Assembly (NCBI GenBank): GCA_910577635.1
Contig: CAJTNR010000010.1
Location: 1 to 64,000 of the forward strand
DNA from: an uncultured Vampirovibrio sp.
Lineage (GTDB): Bacteria; Cyanobacteriota; Vampirovibrionia; Gastranaerophilales; Gastranaerophilaceae
Direction: 5' to 3'
Length of the DNA stretch: 64,000 bases
The notes under the pieces were generated by a model. It made no database searches, was not told the origin of the DNA, and saw only the letters and a program-made list of their open reading frames with translations. This document shows, piece after piece, positions 43,192 to 51,454 of this stretch. The translations under genes were made by a program, and so were the position numbers. Positions within the stretch are counted from its first letter, which is position 1; the number at the start of each line of letters is the position of its first letter.

Positions 43192-44085
43192 TTGGACAGC
43201 ATTTTTTTAATAGACAATCATACCCATGGCTCCTTCGGGATTAACTTTAACAATGCTTCATATAGTGAAATCCGCTTTGTTTTAAGGGAACTGTACAAAA
43301 GAAATATTAAAGGAATTTGTCCTACTCTGGTAGGCGATTGTAGTAAAAAAATTCAACAACAGCTTTTAGTGTTTGATAAAATTAAAAAAGAACAGCTTGA
43401 TAATATAAACAAAGAAGCACTTGTTCTTGGAGTCCACTTAGAAGGCAGTTTTTTGAATCCTAATAAAGCAGGAATTCAGGATAAAAGTGTTTTTTTAACT
43501 CCAACAGTTGATAATTACAAAAGTCTTACAGGACAATACAGCTCTATTGTAAAAATTGTTACAATAGCGCCGGAGCTTGATAATGGGTTGATTGATTATC
43601 TGCTTGAAAAAGGCATTAAACCACAAGCCGGTCATAGCGAGGGGTGTGAATTAAAAAATTGTCTTAGCACAACTCATCACTTTAATGCAATGAATCCCAT
43701 TCATCATAGAAACCCTTCAATCGCGCTTAAGGGGTTAGTTAATGACAGCTATATTGAACTTATTGCTGATTTAATACACTGTTCAAGGGATATTTTGTCT
43801 TTGGTTTTGAAAATTAAACCAAAAAATAAGATAATGTTAATAAGCGATAGTTTGCCTTCAAGCAACTACAATCAGGATATTATTTTTTGTAATAAAAAAA
43901 TAAATAAAGAAGGAAAAGACTCCAAAGGAACTCTGGCTGGGTCAAATCAAACTCTTGATACAATTTGCAAAAACTTAATTAAGGAGAATATCCTAACTAA
44001 GGAAGATATAATCCAAATGGGATTTAAAAATCAAATAGTTTATCTTAATCTTAATCAAAAAGAAATAGATATTCTAAATAAATAA
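43192..44085 (+). CDS. nagA: N-acetylglucosamine-6-phosphate deacetylase-like protein, short form
   Basis: 297 residues, starting at TTG after an AAGGAAAA site. It opens directly at the metal-binding FLIDNHTHGSFG motif. Other NagA motifs follow: LGVHLEGSFLNPNKAG, IVTIAPE, KPQAGHSEG, HHFNAMNPIHHRNPS, ADLIHC, LISDSLPSSN (catalytic Asp) and KGTLAGSNQTLD. Standard NagA (~380 residues) has a flanking β-domain built from both termini, and the N-terminal part is absent here. It deacetylates GlcNAc-6-P in amino-sugar or cell-wall recycling. The partner gene nagB is not in the window. Confidence 0.88.
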   Translation: MDSIFLIDNHTHGSFGINFNNASYSEIRFVLRELYKRNIKGICPTLVGDCSKKIQQQLLVFDKIKKEQLDNINKEALVLGVHLEGSFLNPNKAGIQDKSVFLTPTVDNYKSLTGQYSSIVKIVTIAPELDNGLIDYLLEKGIKPQAGHSEGCELKNCLSTTHHFNAMNPIHHRNPSIALKGLVNDSYIELIADLIHCSRDILSLVLKIKPKNKIMLISDSLPSSNYNQDIIFCNKKINKEGKDSKGTLAGSNQTLDTICKNLIKENILTKEDIIQMGFKNQIVYLNLNQKEIDILNK

Positions 44086-44130
44086 AAAATATGATAAACT
44101 TATTGTTATAGTTAAAAGAAAGAAAGTAAA

Positions 44131-44586
44131 ATGAGCAAAAAAATTGTATTATTAATAGTTTTTGTATTGACTGTAGGTATTTTTGGCGGTTTTTATAATA
44201 GCGCAATGAGTGAAAATGATGTCATTAAGACGACTTCATTAAATATAGTTGCTAATCCTAATAAATTTTTAAACAAAAAAGTAAAGTTTCAAGCAACTTT
44301 TGATAAATTTTCAACCCTTGGACTTGATTATAAAAAAGCACTAAGACCAAGCAGTAAATACATCGGCATATTAATTCAAAGAGACGATGTTGTCGATCAT
44401 AATATTCCTTTGTCCGAGATGAAGCTGTTTTTGAAAAAAGAACTAGCAGAAAAACACATTGATCTTGACACAGGAGATAAAATTGAACTTAGCGCTGTGG
44501 TTTTTTCAACTGCACTTAATGACCCCTGGTTAGATGTTGAAGAACTTACAGTTATTAAAAAAGCAAAAAAAGAAGAAGCAAAGTAG
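44131..44586 (+). CDS. Exported small β-rich protein, unknown
   Basis: 151 residues. A signal peptide or anchor (KKIVLLIVFVLTVGIFGGFY) is followed by IVANPNKFLNKKVKFQATF and GDKIELSAVVFSTALNDPW, which look like an OB-fold of the periplasmic tRNA_anti-like type. The tail is Lys/Glu-rich. An AAGAAAG site precedes the ATG, and the GH57 gene starts 21 nt downstream, so they may be co-transcribed. No enzymatic motif is seen. Confidence 0.65.
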   Translation: MSKKIVLLIVFVLTVGIFGGFYNSAMSENDVIKTTSLNIVANPNKFLNKKVKFQATFDKFSTLGLDYKKALRPSSKYIGILIQRDDVVDHNIPLSEMKLFLKKELAEKHIDLDTGDKIELSAVVFSTALNDPWLDVEELTVIKKAKKEEAK

Positions 44587-44607
44587 AGTTTTTATATTGG
44601 GATTAAA

Positions 44608-47112
44608 ATGAGCGAGAATAAAAAGTATTTAACAATTCACGGACACTTCTACCAGCCGCCCAGGGAAAACCCCTGGATTGAAGAAATTGAACTTCAACAA
44701 AGCGCTGATCCTAACCATGATTGGAACGAAAGAGTTTGCATAGAATGTTATGGACCCAATGGTTCATCAAGGCTTGTAGATGATAATAACTCAATTATTG
44801 AAATTTCCAATAACTATCAATATATGAGCTATAACTTCGGTCCAACGCTATTGAGCTGGATGGAAACCCACGATCCTATGTCTTATCAAAAAATCATCCA
44901 GGCTGATATTAATTCAAGAGAATTGTACGATGGTCACGGCTGTGCTATAGCCCAAGTTTATAACCATATTATAATGCCCCTTGCTAATCAAAACGATAAA
45001 ATTACCCAGGTATTATGGGGGCTTAAGGATTTTGAAAAAAGATTCAAGAGAAATTCTCTTGGAATCTGGCTTGCTGAAACTGCAGTGGACGCTCAAACTC
45101 TTGAAGTTTTAATTGATTGCGGGGTTAAGTTTACAATTCTCTCCCCTCATCAGGCTAAGTGTATTAATAAAATTGGAGAACACAACTGGCAGGATGTTTC
45201 CTGGGGTACAATTGATCCTTCGCAGCCTTATAGATACTACGTTGAAGGGTCTGATAAACAAAAGTATATTGATTTGTTTTTCTATGATGGTTCAATTTCT
45301 AAGTCTGTTGCGTTTGATAATTTACTGCAGGATGGGAAAAAGTTTTCTTATCGATTAAACGACGGTTTTGTTGAATCAAGAAATAGGGCTCAATTGGTTC
45401 ATATTGCAACGGATGGTGAAAGCTATGGTCATCACACAAAATTCGGCGATATGGCATTAGCTTATATTCTTAAAGTCGGAGCAAAGGAGCTTGGTTTTGA
45501 AATTACCAATTATTCCCAGTTTTTGGAAAAATATCCTCCTGAATATGAAGTTGATATTAAACCCGTGAGCGCCTGGAGCTGCGCACATGGTGTCGGCAGA
45601 TGGATGGATGATTGCGGCTGTTCAACAGGAGCGCAGCCTCATTGGAATCAAAAGTGGAGAAAGCCTTTAAGACAGGCTCTTGATTACCTAAGAGACGAGT
45701 TAATAAAGCTTTGTTCAATTCAAGGAACAAAATACTATAAAGATTTCTGGGAGGCAAGAAACAACTATATCGATGTTATTTTAGATAGGTCAATTGACAA
45801 TATTAATGAGTTTTTTAAGCAAAACGCAAAAAAACAACTCAATCAAACTGAAAAAGTTAAAGCGCTAAAACTAATGGAAATTCAGCGTTTTACACAATTA
45901 ATGTATACAAGCTGCGGTTGGTTTTTTGCCGATTTATCAGGGATTGAAACTGTTCAAATAATGAAGTATGCAGCTCGTGCTATGCAATTAGCCCATGAGT
46001 TTACTAAGGCAAATTATGAAAAAACTTTCCTTTCAATTCTTCAAAAAGCTAAAAGCAATATTGCTGAATTTGGAAATGGAAAAGATATTTACAATCGCTT
46101 CGCAAAACCCTGTATAATTGATATTGATCAAATTACCTCACAGTTTGCAATTGAAACTTCAATTCTTGAAAACAAAAAAGACGATGACAAAATTTGCAAG
46201 CTTTATTGCTACAATATCAAAAAAAGCAACTATAAAAAATTCTCTAATTCAAATGGCGCTTTGTTTTTCGGTAAAATTGAAGTAAGTTCTAATATTACTT
46301 TAGAAAAAAAAGATATGTGCTATGTTGCGCTTCAAACGCACAATTCTGAGTTTTACTGCGTAAGCAAAGAATTTGAAAGCCTGGATGATTATAACTTAGA
46401 AAGAAAAGAGATTCTAAAAAGCTTTGATAAAGGAACACTGCTTGAAACCCTTCAAACAATCGGGCTTTACTATGGGTCTGATTTTTATTCCTTAAAGGAT
46501 ATCCCTCTTGATAGAAGAAAAACAGCTTTAGAGAATATTATTACATCAAAAATTGAAAAAACTTCAAAAACATATAAAGATATGTATGAAGAACTTTTAG
46601 GTCCTATTACCTATCTTGGTGATTTAGGTATGGATATCCCTGAAAGCTTTAGAGTCTGCGCTAAGTACACTCTTTTAGATGATCTTTATAATACCCTTGT
46701 TAATTTGGAAGAATTTGATGATAAGGAAAAAATCGAAAAGCTTGAAAAAATTAAAGAATTAACGAATAAATATAAAATTGATGTAAATTTTTCAAAAATT
46801 ACACAATTTTTATCAACAAAACTTAAAGAACTCCTTAATTTAGTAAAACAAACTCCAAATTGCACAACAACACAGCATTTGCTTAATTTTTTCAATATCT
46901 TAGAAAAACTTGAAATAAAAGTGGAAATTTCTTCTTCTCAGAATATCTTCTACGATATGTTCTGTGCTAATTTTGAAGGTTTTGTTGAAACTTTAGCTCA
47001 CCAAAAAGATAAAAGACAAATACTGCTTAATTTTCTTGAAATTGGAAGAAAGCTTAATATTAATGTAGAATTCTACAAAAACAAAGTCGATTCTTTAACA
47101 GGAAAGGTGTAG
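44608..47112 (+). CDS. Glycoside hydrolase family 57 protein (with DUF3536-like region)
   Basis: 834 residues. The GH57 N-terminal domain reads LTIHGHFYQPPRENPW. The catalytic Glu is in GIWLAETAVD (Glu157) and the acid/base Asp in VHIATDGESYGHH (Asp269). The DUF3536-type region follows with WSCAHGVGRWMDDCGCSTG and ALDYLRDELIKL. It is a retaining α-glucan enzyme (amylase or 4-α-glucanotransferase type). There is no signal peptide, so it is cytoplasmic, probably for storage-glucan metabolism. The C-terminal ~250 residues are helical and specific to this type. It is the longest gene in the window. Confidence 0.92.
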   Translation: MSENKKYLTIHGHFYQPPRENPWIEEIELQQSADPNHDWNERVCIECYGPNGSSRLVDDNNSIIEISNNYQYMSYNFGPTLLSWMETHDPMSYQKIIQADINSRELYDGHGCAIAQVYNHIIMPLANQNDKITQVLWGLKDFEKRFKRNSLGIWLAETAVDAQTLEVLIDCGVKFTILSPHQAKCINKIGEHNWQDVSWGTIDPSQPYRYYVEGSDKQKYIDLFFYDGSISKSVAFDNLLQDGKKFSYRLNDGFVESRNRAQLVHIATDGESYGHHTKFGDMALAYILKVGAKELGFEITNYSQFLEKYPPEYEVDIKPVSAWSCAHGVGRWMDDCGCSTGAQPHWNQKWRKPLRQALDYLRDELIKLCSIQGTKYYKDFWEARNNYIDVILDRSIDNINEFFKQNAKKQLNQTEKVKALKLMEIQRFTQLMYTSCGWFFADLSGIETVQIMKYAARAMQLAHEFTKANYEKTFLSILQKAKSNIAEFGNGKDIYNRFAKPCIIDIDQITSQFAIETSILENKKDDDKICKLYCYNIKKSNYKKFSNSNGALFFGKIEVSSNITLEKKDMCYVALQTHNSEFYCVSKEFESLDDYNLERKEILKSFDKGTLLETLQTIGLYYGSDFYSLKDIPLDRRKTALENIITSKIEKTSKTYKDMYEELLGPITYLGDLGMDIPESFRVCAKYTLLDDLYNTLVNLEEFDDKEKIEKLEKIKELTNKYKIDVNFSKITQFLSTKLKELLNLVKQTPNCTTTQHLLNFFNILEKLEIKVEISSSQNIFYDMFCANFEGFVETLAHQKDKRQILLNFLEIGRKLNINVEFYKNKVDSLTGKV

Positions 47113-47191
47113 TTTTTTATAGACAAGTAAGATTAAATTTACATTTAAGTAGTCGATAGAAGAATTATTACATTAGTTTTATTCTTAATAT

Positions 47192-47477
47192 ATGGAACTT
47201 AATATCTTATTTGGCAAAAACTAAAAGAACTCTGAGAAAAAAGAGGTTGCACACAACAAGAATTTGCGGGAGTTATGCGAGCTGTGCCCAACAACAATAG
47301 GAATGATTGAAATAGGCAAAAGAGTGCCTTCTTTTGATAAGCTTAAATTATTTGCTGAAAAAACCAGGGGTTAATTATTTTATCCTATTTGATTTTTCAT
47401 CAAATGAAAAACTAAAAGAGCTGCTTGTATATGAAATTGAAAGTTTGGATTCTCAAGTGATTAAAGCATTGATTTAA
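47192..47477 (+). pseudogene. Decayed XRE-family regulator
   Basis: Three frames give consecutive pieces of one XRE protein. IWQKLKEL, a stop codon, then EKRGCTQQEFAGVMRAVP. After a frameshift, TTIGMIEIGKRVPSFDKLKL and FAEKT. After another shift, NYFILFDFSSNEKLKELL to a stop at 47477. One nonsense and two frameshift lesions are therefore visible. The start of the original gene is uncertain. It resembles the pseudogene at 47985-48290 and the intact XRE gene between them. Confidence 0.75.
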
Positions 47478-47532
47478 TTTGAGAGGTCTATTAAACTCTC
47501 TGGTTTAAAAAAATAAGAACATATTAATATTT

Positions 47533-47871
47533 TCAGCTGTTTTTCAATTCTTCATTCATAAGTCTTAAAACTTTTAAGGCAAACAGCTGTTCTTTATCTG
47601 AAAGTCTTTCAATTTCATTAATTAAAAGACTTTTGATTGAGGTTTTATCATAATATTTAACATCTAACAGCTTGGTTGGTTCAATTTTTAAAATTTCTGA
47701 AATCTTTAAAAAAGTCGGCATTGAAGGATAACCCCTGCCGTTTTCCCATTTGCTTAAATTCGAAACTTCAATATTTAACTTATCGCAAAATTCTTCTTGG
47801 GTTAAATTAAGAGAAGCTCTGATATTTTTTAATTTCTGTCCGAAGGCTGATTGATGTTTCTTAATATCCAT
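47533..47871 (-). CDS. XRE-family regulator in accessory island
   Basis: 112 residues from the ATG; a TTG 17 codons upstream is possible. The HTH spans FGQKLKNIRASLNLTQEEFC, then DKLNIEVSNLSKWENGRGYP and SMPTFLKISEILKIEPTKLL. The C-terminal tail INEIERLSDKEQLFALKVL resembles that of the neighbouring decayed copies. Targets are unknown. It is the only intact member of a cluster of three related HTH genes. Confidence 0.8.
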   Translation of the reverse strand: MDIKKHQSAFGQKLKNIRASLNLTQEEFCDKLNIEVSNLSKWENGRGYPSMPTFLKISEILKIEPTKLLDVKYYDKTSIKSLLINEIERLSDKEQLFALKVLRLMNEELKNS

Positions 47872-47984
47872 ACTTAGAATAGTTAATTGAGGATCATATT
47901 TGGCGATAAGTTGTTTAATCAAGGAAGTTTTTGAGATTAAGATTATTTAAAATATAAACAACTATTTAAAAAGAGGCTTGAATA

Positions 47985-48290
47985 AAATAGCTTGTTTTAA
48001 AAAAGCTTCTAAGACTTGCGGTGGTAAATCTGCAAATATTTTATCTAGTTTTTGTCTTAATCTTATGTTTTTTGTCCGGAAGAAGTATTGCAATCAAAGA
48101 AATCAAAATATTCTATTCCAAGTTTATCAGCAAGGAGTTCAACTCTTGCAAAAGACGTCAATCATTCTGATTGATGTTAAATGCAGCTCGCATAATTCCG
48201 CCAAATCCTGCTGTGTCATATTTTTACTTTTTCGAATTTCTTTTAATTTTTTCCAAATAATACCGTCAGGCTCATATAATAAGAGTAACC
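47985..48290 (-). pseudogene. Second decayed XRE-family regulator
   Basis: On the minus strand, frame pieces read YEPDGIIWKKLKEIRKSKN and MTQQDLAELCELHLTSIRMI, then a lesion. RVELLADKLGIEYFDFFDCN follows in another frame, and after a stop LRQKLDKIFADLPPQVLEAF in a third. The order matches an XRE protein of ~115 residues. IWKKLKE and TQQ are shared with the pseudogene at 47192. Confidence 0.7.
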
Positions 48291-48535
48291 CTATTATATA
48301 AATTTTGAAATAAAAAAAGAACTAATAGTAATAATTCAATTTGATGATAAGGAATATTCAAAATAAAGAAATTGAATTTCTTCAAGAAAAGATTCTTTTT
48401 GCTTTTAGTAGAATCACAAAATATCAAAATTGACCGAAAAATATTTAAAAATTCAATAATGACAATGATTTTAGAGGTATTTAATACCATAAAGTTGATG
48501 AGTTTTGAACTTGATTATTAGAAAATATAGCATAA
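48291..48535. other. AT-rich remnant sequence without an intact gene
   Basis: Very AT-rich. A broken plus-strand frame (NKEIEFLQEKILFAFSRI) may be a gene fragment, but I cannot identify it. There is no RNA or repeat signal. Confidence 0.4.
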
Positions 48536-49315
48536 TTATATTAATATATTATTCAATTGTGCCTCTATTCCTATTTGTTCAGGTTCGCCTTTGAATAATT
48601 TTTGCAAAATTTTCAAACCTTCTTTGTGCTGCGCAATTCCATCAATATCATAAATACCTATTCCTTTTGCCTCAATTGGACCTATTATTTTAGCAATATG
48701 AATAGGAATTTCGCTTTCATAGATATATTCTAACGCTTCTTTTTTCTGATTATACAAAGAAACTTTTTGAACTGAATCAATAAGTGCTTCAGGTGGAGTA
48801 GTATAAGTTTGCGTTGCGGCCATCAGCCTGTTTTGACTCCGTATTTTTATTGAATTCAAATCAAGTTCTCTTGTTGGAATTTTTATGCATAATAAATTAT
48901 CTTTTTTATGCTGTGTATAAGATATAAGTTTTCCAAGAAGAGAAGTATCTTTATCATAACACAGACTCCAGCTGCCATCTATTTTCCAGTATTTTAAAAA
49001 ATTATTCATATCTACTGCATAAATCCCTTGAATGTCCCCATTGGTGCTGCATGGTTTTATTTTTCCATCTTGCATAATTGTTTTAAGGGCGCTTTCATTA
49101 GTAAAATGGTATAAAAATCTTGGAATTTTGTGTTTATTGGGCTTTTGAACAGCGGAAATATTTGTTGCAGCCATTTGTTCTAAAGAAGACAATAATTTTT
49201 TGCTGCCGCTTTCAATTGGTTTTACTACAATACTTCCAGGATCTTTGGAGTTGAAAACTAATTTTGCCCCAACATCTTTTATATCACCTAATGATTGGAT
49301 TGCTTTTATGCTCAT
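48536..49315 (-). CDS. ADP-ribosyltransferase-fold-like protein, possible effector
   Basis: 259 residues. IPRFLYHFTNESALKTIMQ resembles the His-containing first strand and helix of DarT/ART-type NAD-binding folds (LYHFT...ILxxG). LDLNSIKIRSQNRLM lies mid-domain, and ALEYIYESEIPIHIAKIIG places a Glu where ARTs carry their catalytic one. Confirmation needs structure prediction. The N-terminal ~60 residues look like a separate leader or linker, without a hydrophobic signal. A good AAGGAG precedes the ATG. There is no adjacent macrodomain antitoxin (DarG) gene. It is surrounded by decayed genes, so it is probably accessory. Confidence 0.5.
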   Translation of the reverse strand: MSIKAIQSLGDIKDVGAKLVFNSKDPGSIVVKPIESGSKKLLSSLEQMAATNISAVQKPNKHKIPRFLYHFTNESALKTIMQDGKIKPCSTNGDIQGIYAVDMNNFLKYWKIDGSWSLCYDKDTSLLGKLISYTQHKKDNLLCIKIPTRELDLNSIKIRSQNRLMAATQTYTTPPEALIDSVQKVSLYNQKKEALEYIYESEIPIHIAKIIGPIEAKGIGIYDIDGIAQHKEGLKILQKLFKGEPEQIGIEAQLNNILI

Positions 49316-49532
49316 AAAAACTCCTTCATATAATTATATTAAAAACATGTTTAAGAAAAAATTGCTAAACTAAAAATTAAAATTGAAGATTTTATAAAAA
49401 TGCTCGGTAGTTTTGATTTGCCCTTTAAGCATTTGTATAATAACGAAATATATCTATATTAACTCCAAAAACACTCTATTTTCAATATCAAGAAATCTGC
49501 TAACATAAACTTATAGGTTTTGTGAGGAAAAA

Positions 49533-49754
49533 ATGGATATTAGAATAGAAAAGAAATATTTTAAGAAAAATTATAAAATTATGATAAACATATATAATAC
49601 CATAGTATTATTGGGTGATTTTTGTAAATATCACCAAGAAATTGAAGAAATTGTAAATATTACCCCTGTAATTGAATATTTGAAAGATGAAAGTGATAAG
49701 TTATGTTATAATTTTACAAGTATTAAACTTAAATTTCATAATAAAGAAGAATAA
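49533..49754 (+). CDS. Small protein, unknown
   Basis: 73 residues rich in Lys, Ile and Asn. There is no recognised domain. GAGGAAAAA precedes the ATG, and the stop is immediately followed by the ATG of the truncated HTH gene at 49755, so the two form a unit. The 217-nt gap before it (49316-49532) holds only a short in-frame remnant (EDFIKMLGSFDLPF) and AT-rich sequence. Confidence 0.5.
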   Translation: MDIRIEKKYFKKNYKIMINIYNTIVLLGDFCKYHQEIEEIVNITPVIEYLKDESDKLCYNFTSIKLKFHNKEE

Positions 49755-49943
49755 ATGGCATATATTTACCAAATTATCGGAAGAAATATTAAAAAATATA
49801 GAGAGTTAAATAAGTTAACTCTTGAAAAATTATCTGAAAAGATTAATATAAGTTATCAAAATTTAAGCAAAATAGAAAATGCTTCAAAGTTGTTGTGTTT
49901 AGAACCTGCTTGCTTGAAAAAGCAGCATAAAAAACTTACATAG
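49755..49943 (+). pseudogene. Truncated XRE helix-turn-helix gene
   Basis: 62 residues. IGRNIKKYRELNKLTLEKLS and EKINISYQNLSKIENASKL are a good XRE HTH. After the recognition helix the sequence loses the usual fourth and fifth helices and ends in CLEPACLKKQHKKLT, which looks like out-of-frame or foreign sequence. It runs 8 nt into the end of the convergent higA gene. It is probably a 3'-truncated gene, and the product may be non-functional. Confidence 0.55.
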
Positions 49944-50244
49944 CTTTCTTTTGTTTATCATAATTAAATGGTACAATTGCTGATAAATCCGTCTTGCGCT
50001 CAGCAGCAAGAAGTTCAAAATTATTTTGTAAACGCAAAAAATATCCTTTTGATAACCCAAAGTATTTAGTCAATCTTAAATCGGAATCAGCAGTAATTGA
50101 CCTTTGACCTCTTATAATGGCATTAATGCGATTTGATGGTACCCCAATAGCTAATGCAAGTGCATTCTGCGATAAATTTAGCGGTTTTATAAACTCATTT
50201 TGCAAAATCTGTCCAATGTGAGGAATTTCTAAATACTGTTGCAT
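49936..50244 (-). CDS. higA: HigA-type antitoxin
   Basis: 102 residues, typical HigA/VapI length. IPHIGQILQNEFIKPLNLSQ, NALALAIGVPSNRINAII and RGQRSITADSDLRLTKYFG cover the HTH with the characteristic RG-RxI-AD-LRL pattern. It neutralises HigB and represses the operon. It lies 88 nt downstream of higB, an unusually wide gap for a TA pair. A GGAG site precedes the ATG. Confidence 0.9.
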   Translation of the reverse strand: MQQYLEIPHIGQILQNEFIKPLNLSQNALALAIGVPSNRINAIIRGQRSITADSDLRLTKYFGLSKGYFLRLQNNFELLAAERKTDLSAIVPFNYDKQKKAM

Positions 50245-50332
50245 AATATGGACTCCACATTTTTATATTTATATATATTATGTACTACATACAATATAAA
50301 ATCAATCCTTCTAAGAAATAATTTTTCAAAAC

Positions 50333-50614
50333 TTAATGATAATCTATAATTTCGACATCATAAGCATTATTATCCGACCAAACAAAACAGATGCGGAATT
50401 GATGATTAATACGAATTGAGTATTGCCCTGCCCTATCACCATGCAATTGCTCAAGAAAATTAGCAGGAGGTATGCGTAAATCTGTCAACAATTCTGCCGT
50501 ATCAATCATATGCAACTTGATTAATGCACGATTTTGAATATCCGATGGCAATTTCTTTGAAAGCTTACCTTTAAAAATCTTTTCCGTTTCCTTGCATTTG
50601 AATGATTTAATCAT
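50333..50614 (-). CDS. higB: HigB-type mRNA interferase toxin
   Basis: 93 residues of the RelE/HigB (plasmid maintenance system killer) family. MIKSFKCKETEKIFKGKLSK, the Leu-rich LPSDIQNRALIKLHMID, PPANFLEQLHGDRAGQYSIR and INHQFRICFVWSDNNAYDVE match HigB, including the Arg/Tyr residues that act on ribosome-bound mRNA. The toxin-first order is normal for higBA. A TATAAT with upstream TGT ends 6 nt before the ATG without a ribosome-binding site, predicting leaderless expression. Confidence 0.92.
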   Translation of the reverse strand: MIKSFKCKETEKIFKGKLSKKLPSDIQNRALIKLHMIDTAELLTDLRIPPANFLEQLHGDRAGQYSIRINHQFRICFVWSDNNAYDVEIIDYH

Positions 50615-50843
50615 ATATTGATTATAACATAAACGGATATTTGATAATAATACTTCAAATCGGGCATCATAAATTTTTATTATTAATATAAATATTAACT
50701 AAATAAACGTCTAATAATTTTATATTTAGCTGCAAACAAAAAAAAGAGCCTTAATCTTTCTCAAATACAGACAAATAAAGGGCTTCAAGCTATTTTATTA
50801 AAAACGACATTTTGGTCAAAAATATGCTCAAATCCTGTAAGGC
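50615..50843. other. AT-rich intergenic sequence
   Basis: Contains the higB promoter at its left edge. It has an imperfect hairpin around AGAGCCTTAATC and its distant partner AAAGGGCTT (about 50744-50784). I see no gene. Confidence 0.4.
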
Positions 50844-50883
50844 CCATTTAGAAAAGAACCTTTTCAGGTTCTTTTCTAAATGG
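50844..50883. repeat. 17-bp perfect inverted repeat hairpin
   Basis: CCATTTAGAAAAGAACC (50844-50860), loop TTTTCA, and its exact complement (50867-50883). There is no T-run on either side and no intact gene ends here. It could be a relic of a mobile element end. Confidence 0.6.
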
Positions 50884-51002
50884 TGGACTGTAAACGACGA
50901 AACTCGAACTTTTTATCGCTTATTAAAGAGTTTATAAAAGAACTACAAACTGAAGAAACAATGTCTTTATTAGAACAAATTGAAATACTTTTATCTTCTT
51001 GA
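50883..51002 (+). pseudogene. Short gene remnant (C-terminal fragment)
   Basis: An open frame from GTG at 50883 to TGA at 51002 reads FLSLIKEFIKELQTEETMSL then LEQIEILLSS. The helical, coding-like composition suggests the 3' end of a deleted gene. No ribosome-binding site is present. Confidence 0.35.
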
Positions 51003-51013
51003 TTTGCATTTGT

Positions 51014-51043
51014 GTCACCCTGAACTTGTTTCAGGGTCTTACC
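51014..51043 (+). repeat. Hairpin repeat, left copy
   Basis: GTCACCCTGAACTTG continues to TTTCAGGGTCTTACC. CCCTGAA/TTCAGGG-type stem around a CTTGT-like loop. It is the inverse of 51371-51400 with four differences that preserve base pairing. Confidence 0.75.
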
Positions 51044-51055
51044 AATTATGAGTTT

Positions 51056-51346
51056 TTACGTCCACTCTAAAGACAAATCTTTAAACTCGGGATTCATTTC
51101 TTTTATCAAGTTAATTTTCCAATCTCTATGCCAACGCTTTAATTGTTTTTCTCTATTAAGAGCAGACTCAACATTATTAGTAAGTTCATAATAAACCAAT
51201 CTATCTACATTGTATTTTTTAGTAAAACCTTCAACAACTTTATTTTTATGCTCCCGGATACGTTTTTGCAAATCTCCAGTAACTCCAATATAAAAAGTTG
51301 TTTGGTTGTAATTAGTCAATATGTAAACGGCATATGTTTTACTCAT
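51056..51346 (-). CDS. Single-domain GIY-YIG nuclease
   Basis: 96 residues. YAVYILTNYNQTTFYIGVTG contains the paired Tyr motif, followed by LQKRIREHK (catalytic Arg), then LVYYELTNNVESALNREKQL (catalytic Glu) and KRWHRDWKINLI ending in the NPEFKDLSLEW motif. These small UvrC-N-like proteins are widespread, and their biological role is unclear. It is flanked by inverted hairpin repeats. A TATAAT with upstream TGA ends 6 nt before the ATG and no ribosome-binding site is visible. Confidence 0.92.
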   Translation of the reverse strand: MSKTYAVYILTNYNQTTFYIGVTGDLQKRIREHKNKVVEGFTKKYNVDRLVYYELTNNVESALNREKQLKRWHRDWKINLIKEMNPEFKDLSLEWT

Positions 51347-51370
51347 AGATTTATTATATCATGCGACACT

Positions 51371-51400
51371 GGTAAGATGCTGAAACAAGTTCAGCATGAC
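51371..51400 (-). repeat. Hairpin repeat, right copy (inverted)
   Basis: GGTAAGATGCTGAAAC continues to AAGTTCAGCATGAC. The stem reads TGCTGAA/TTCAGCA, where the left copy has CCCTGAA/TTCAGGG. Both sides of the stem changed together. Confidence 0.75.
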
Positions 51401-51454
51401 AGCTTGTTAGCATTTTGTATTATAGTGACAAATTTAAAAAGAAAGGAAGTAAAA

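Larger units (their letters stand above)
51014..51400. mobile_element. Putative GIY-YIG cassette bounded by inverted hairpin repeats
   Basis: A 387-bp unit. 30-nt inverted copies of a hairpin element (51014-51043 and 51371-51400) flank a single GIY-YIG gene. The layout parallels REP/RAYT-type elements, where a nuclease or transposase gene sits between inverted palindromic repeats. Mobility is inferred, not shown. Confidence 0.5.

Noticed and set aside
48272..48490. 72-residue minus-strand frame
   Set aside because: Low-complexity Leu/Phe/Ile-rich translation of AT-rich DNA with no ribosome-binding site; the region holds only broken frames.
49936..50614. DarTG or other toxin system including the ART-like gene
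   Set aside because: higBA forms its own complete pair on the same strand, and no macrodomain protein is near 48536-49315.
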